In this document: positions 13,069-15,031 of the stretch, piece after piece | Layout: every line of letters begins with the position of its first letter | How positions within the stretch are numbered: the stretch's first letter is position 1 | Assembly: GCA_003211335.1 (NCBI GenBank) | Contig: QCTA01000023.1 | Coordinates: 1 to 15,031 of the forward strand | Direction: 5' to 3' | From: Prochlorococcus sp. AG-670-O11 | GTDB lineage: Bacteria; Cyanobacteriota; Cyanobacteriia; PCC-6307; Cyanobiaceae | DNA: 15,031 nt | Notes under the pieces: model-generated | Seen by the model: the letters and a program-made list of their open reading frames with translations, nothing else | What the model was told of the DNA's origin: nothing | Database searches by the model: none | Position numbers and translations under genes: made by a program

Positions 13069-15031
13069 GTGGAAGGAAAAAATACGTCTATCACGTTTGA
13101 CGGACGAGAGATACGACTAACTACCGGACTATATGCTCCTCAAGCTGGTGGGGCTGTAATGATTGAATGTGGAGACACATCTTTATTAGTTACCGCAACA
13201 AAAACGACAAAGAAAGAGCCAGCAGACTTTCTACCTCTAATATGTGATTACGAGGAAAAATTATATGCTGCCGGAAGAATTCCTGGCGGGTTCATGAGAA
13301 GAGAAGGCAGACCTCCTGAAAGAGCCACATTAATAGCAAGGTTAATAGATAGGCCAATGAGACCTCTTTTTCCTTCATGGATGAGAGATGAGATACAAAT
13401 AGTCGCTTCTTGTCTTTCCCTTGATGAGAGAGTGCCTGCAGATGTGTTAGGTGTAACAGGAGCTTCTATTGCAACTCTTTTAGCAGAAATTCCATTTTAC
13501 GGACCAATGGCCGCTGTAAGAGTTGGACTAATTGGAGATGACTTTATTTTAAATCCAAGTTATAGAGAAATCGAAAAAGGTGATCTTGATATTGTTGTAG
13601 CTGGATCTCCAGAAGGAATTGTAATGATTGAGGCTGGTGCTAATCAACTTTCAGAACAAGATACTATTGAAGCGATAGATTTCGGATATGAGGCGGTAAC
13701 CGAACTTATTAAAGCTCAAGAAAACCTTCTTAAAGACTTAGGAATTAAACAGGTTAAACCCTCAGTTCCTGAAGAAGACAAAACATTAGCCACATATTTA
13801 GAAAAAAACTGCACTAAACCAATTGATTTAGTGTTAAAGAAGTTTGAACAGTCGAAGGAAGAAAGAGATCTCGAATTAGATAAAATAGAACTTGAAGTGG
13901 GAACCAAAATTGATTCACTTAAAGATGATAATCAATTAAAAATTCTAACTTCAGGAAATACTAAATTAATTCATTCTGACTTTAAAAAACTTACAAAAAA
14001 ATTAATGAGGTCTCAAATAATTAATGATGGCAAAAGAGTTGATGGAAGAGATCTTGATGAGGTCAGAAAGATATCTGCTTCCGCCGGAATACTACCGAAA
14101 AGAGTTCATGGTTCTGCATTATTCCAAAGAGGCTTAACTCAAGTATTATCTACAACTACACTGGGGACACCAAGCGATTCACAAGAAATGGATGACCTAA
14201 ATCCAAGCACTGAAAAAACATATTTGCATCACTATAATTTTCCACCTTATTCGGTTGGGGAAACTAGACCCATGAGAACTCCAGGCAGAAGAGAAATAGG
14301 TCATGGAGCATTAGCTGAAAGAGCCATCATACCTGTACTTCCTGGTAAAGAGACATTTCCGTATGTGCTTCGTGTAGTTAGTGAAGTCTTAAGCTCGAAT
14401 GGATCAACTTCAATGGGATCAGTTTGTGGAAGTACACTATCATTATTAGATGCTGGTGTACCCCTGAAGGCTCCTGTAAGCGGAACTGCTATGGGTTTAA
14501 TAAAGGAAGGTAAAGAAGTTAGAATTCTCACCGACATACAAGGCATTGAAGACTTCCTAGGTGATATGGATTTCAAAGTTGCAGGTACTGAAAAAGGTAT
14601 AACAGCATTACAAATGGACATGAAAATTACTGGATTACCTGTTTCTGTAATTTCCGATGCCATAAAAAAAGCACGCCCAGCAAGATTACATATCTTAGAA
14701 AAAATGCAAGAGGCAATTGACAAGCCACAAGAATCATTATCACCTCATGCACCAAGGCTCTTAAGCTTTAGGATAGATCCTGAACTTATCGGAACTGTAA
14801 TTGGTCCTGGAGGTAGGACTATTAAAGGAATAACAGAGAGAACTAATACAAAAATCGATATAGAAGATGGTGGTATTGTCACTATTGCTTCCCATGACGG
14901 GGCTGCGGCTGAAGAAGCACAAAAGATAATAGAAGGATTAACTAGAAAAGTTCATGAAGGTGAAATCTTCTCTGGAGTGGTAACAAGAATTATCCCGATA
15001 GGAGCTTTTGTAGAAATTCTTCCTGGGAAAG
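13069..15031 (+). CDS. pnp: Polyribonucleotide nucleotidyltransferase (PNPase), 3' end outside window
   Basis: PNPase degrades RNA 3' to 5' with phosphate and can add tails in reverse. In cyanobacteria, where tails are heteropolymeric, it is thought to do both. From the GTG at 13069 ([20 protein letters not shown]) 654 codons are visible of a usual 700-720. The two RNase PH-like domains and their helical linker are present. The second holds the catalytic core, with Asp489 and Asp495 matching E. coli Asp486 and Asp492 in [19 protein letters not shown], and the phosphate-binding [11 protein letters not shown] stretch. A KH domain follows with its GxxG loop at Gly579-Gly582 ([10 protein letters not shown]), then the first strand of an S1 domain near 625-654 ([20 protein letters not shown]) cut off by the window. 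A ten-residue loop [10 protein letters not shown] in the catalytic half is seen in plastid and cyanobacterial enzymes. A perfect TATAAT lies just upstream. Confidence 0.96.
   Translation, partial: MEGKNTSITFDGREIRLTTGLYAPQAGGAVMIECGDTSLLVTATKTTKKEPADFLPLICDYEEKLYAAGRIPGGFMRREGRPPERATLIARLIDRPMRPLFPSWMRDEIQIVASCLSLDERVPADVLGVTGASIATLLAEIPFYGPMAAVRVGLIGDDFILNPSYREIEKGDLDIVVAGSPEGIVMIEAGANQLSEQDTIEAIDFGYEAVTELIKAQENLLKDLGIKQVKPSVPEEDKTLATYLEKNCTKPIDLVLKKFEQSKEERDLELDKIELEVGTKIDSLKDDNQLKILTSGNTKLIHSDFKKLTKKLMRSQIINDGKRVDGRDLDEVRKISASAGILPKRVHGSALFQRGLTQVLSTTTLGTPSDSQEMDDLNPSTEKTYLHHYNFPPYSVGETRPMRTPGRREIGHGALAERAIIPVLPGKETFPYVLRVVSEVLSSNGSTSMGSVCGSTLSLLDAGVPLKAPVSGTAMGLIKEGKEVRILTDIQGIEDFLGDMDFKVAGTEKGITALQMDMKITGLPVSVISDAIKKARPARLHILEKMQEAIDKPQESLSPHAPRLLSFRIDPELIGTVIGPGGRTIKGITERTNTKIDIEDGGIVTIASHDGAAAEEAQKIIEGLTRKVHEGEIFSGVVTRIIPIGAFVEILPGK

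Noticed and set aside
13716..14723. Minus-strand frames of 63 and 140 codons (13716-13907, 14301-14723)
   Set aside because: Both are antisense shadows of pnp, whose catalytic and KH motifs are clearly on the + strand.
1..15031. Mobile elements, CRISPR arrays, tRNA or rRNA genes
   Set aside because: I found no transposase, integrase, regularly spaced repeats, or cloverleaf-like sequence with a T-arm GTTCGA-type motif in any intergenic gap.

Overview
The window looks like a core chromosomal segment of a marine picocyanobacterium, most likely a high-light Prochlorococcus. The base composition is strongly AT-rich, intergenic gaps are mostly a few to a few dozen bases, and Shine-Dalgarno motifs are almost absent. 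It also carries cyanobacterial signature proteins: Ycf46, a DUF2808 secreted protein, a short soluble SppA, and a YidC with an inserted lumenal/periplasmic domain. The species assignment is inferred from recognised protein sequences and gene order, not from a database search. I saw no mobile element, tRNA, rRNA, CRISPR array or phage gene.

Left edge (1-587, + strand): the C-terminal end of an AEC-family permease, then a small ribbon-helix-helix-like protein preceded by a perfect 16-bp palindrome that could be its operator. Positions 584-4450 (minus strand) hold a compact three-gene unit, read right to left: a DMT/EamA permease, a family 4 glycosyltransferase resembling the cyanobacterial tetrahydrobiopterin glucosyltransferase, and an ArnT-like GT39 membrane glycosyltransferase. 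The last two overlap by ATGA.

Positions 4504 to the end (+ strand) are a long run of co-directional housekeeping genes. First come sppA, aroH (chorismate mutase) and a DUF2808 exported protein. The rpmH-rnpA-(PH-domain)-yidC cluster follows, covering ribosomal protein L34, the RNase P protein and the membrane insertase. Then come ycf46 (AAA ATPase), serS, rseP (site-2 protease), rpsN (S14) and pnp, which runs off the right end. The theme is RNA processing and translation together with membrane-protein insertion and intramembrane proteolysis.

Most genes are ordinary core genes. The points worth a second look are: the Ig-like insertion in YidC; an apparently degenerate first AAA-like domain in Ycf46; the RHH gene with its palindrome; a strong hairpin right after aroH; a perfect TATAAT 8 bases before the GTG of pnp; the PH-domain gene where yidD often sits; and a Gln-Gln pair at the usual active-site Glu position of AroH. 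I do not see a convincing new multi-gene system.
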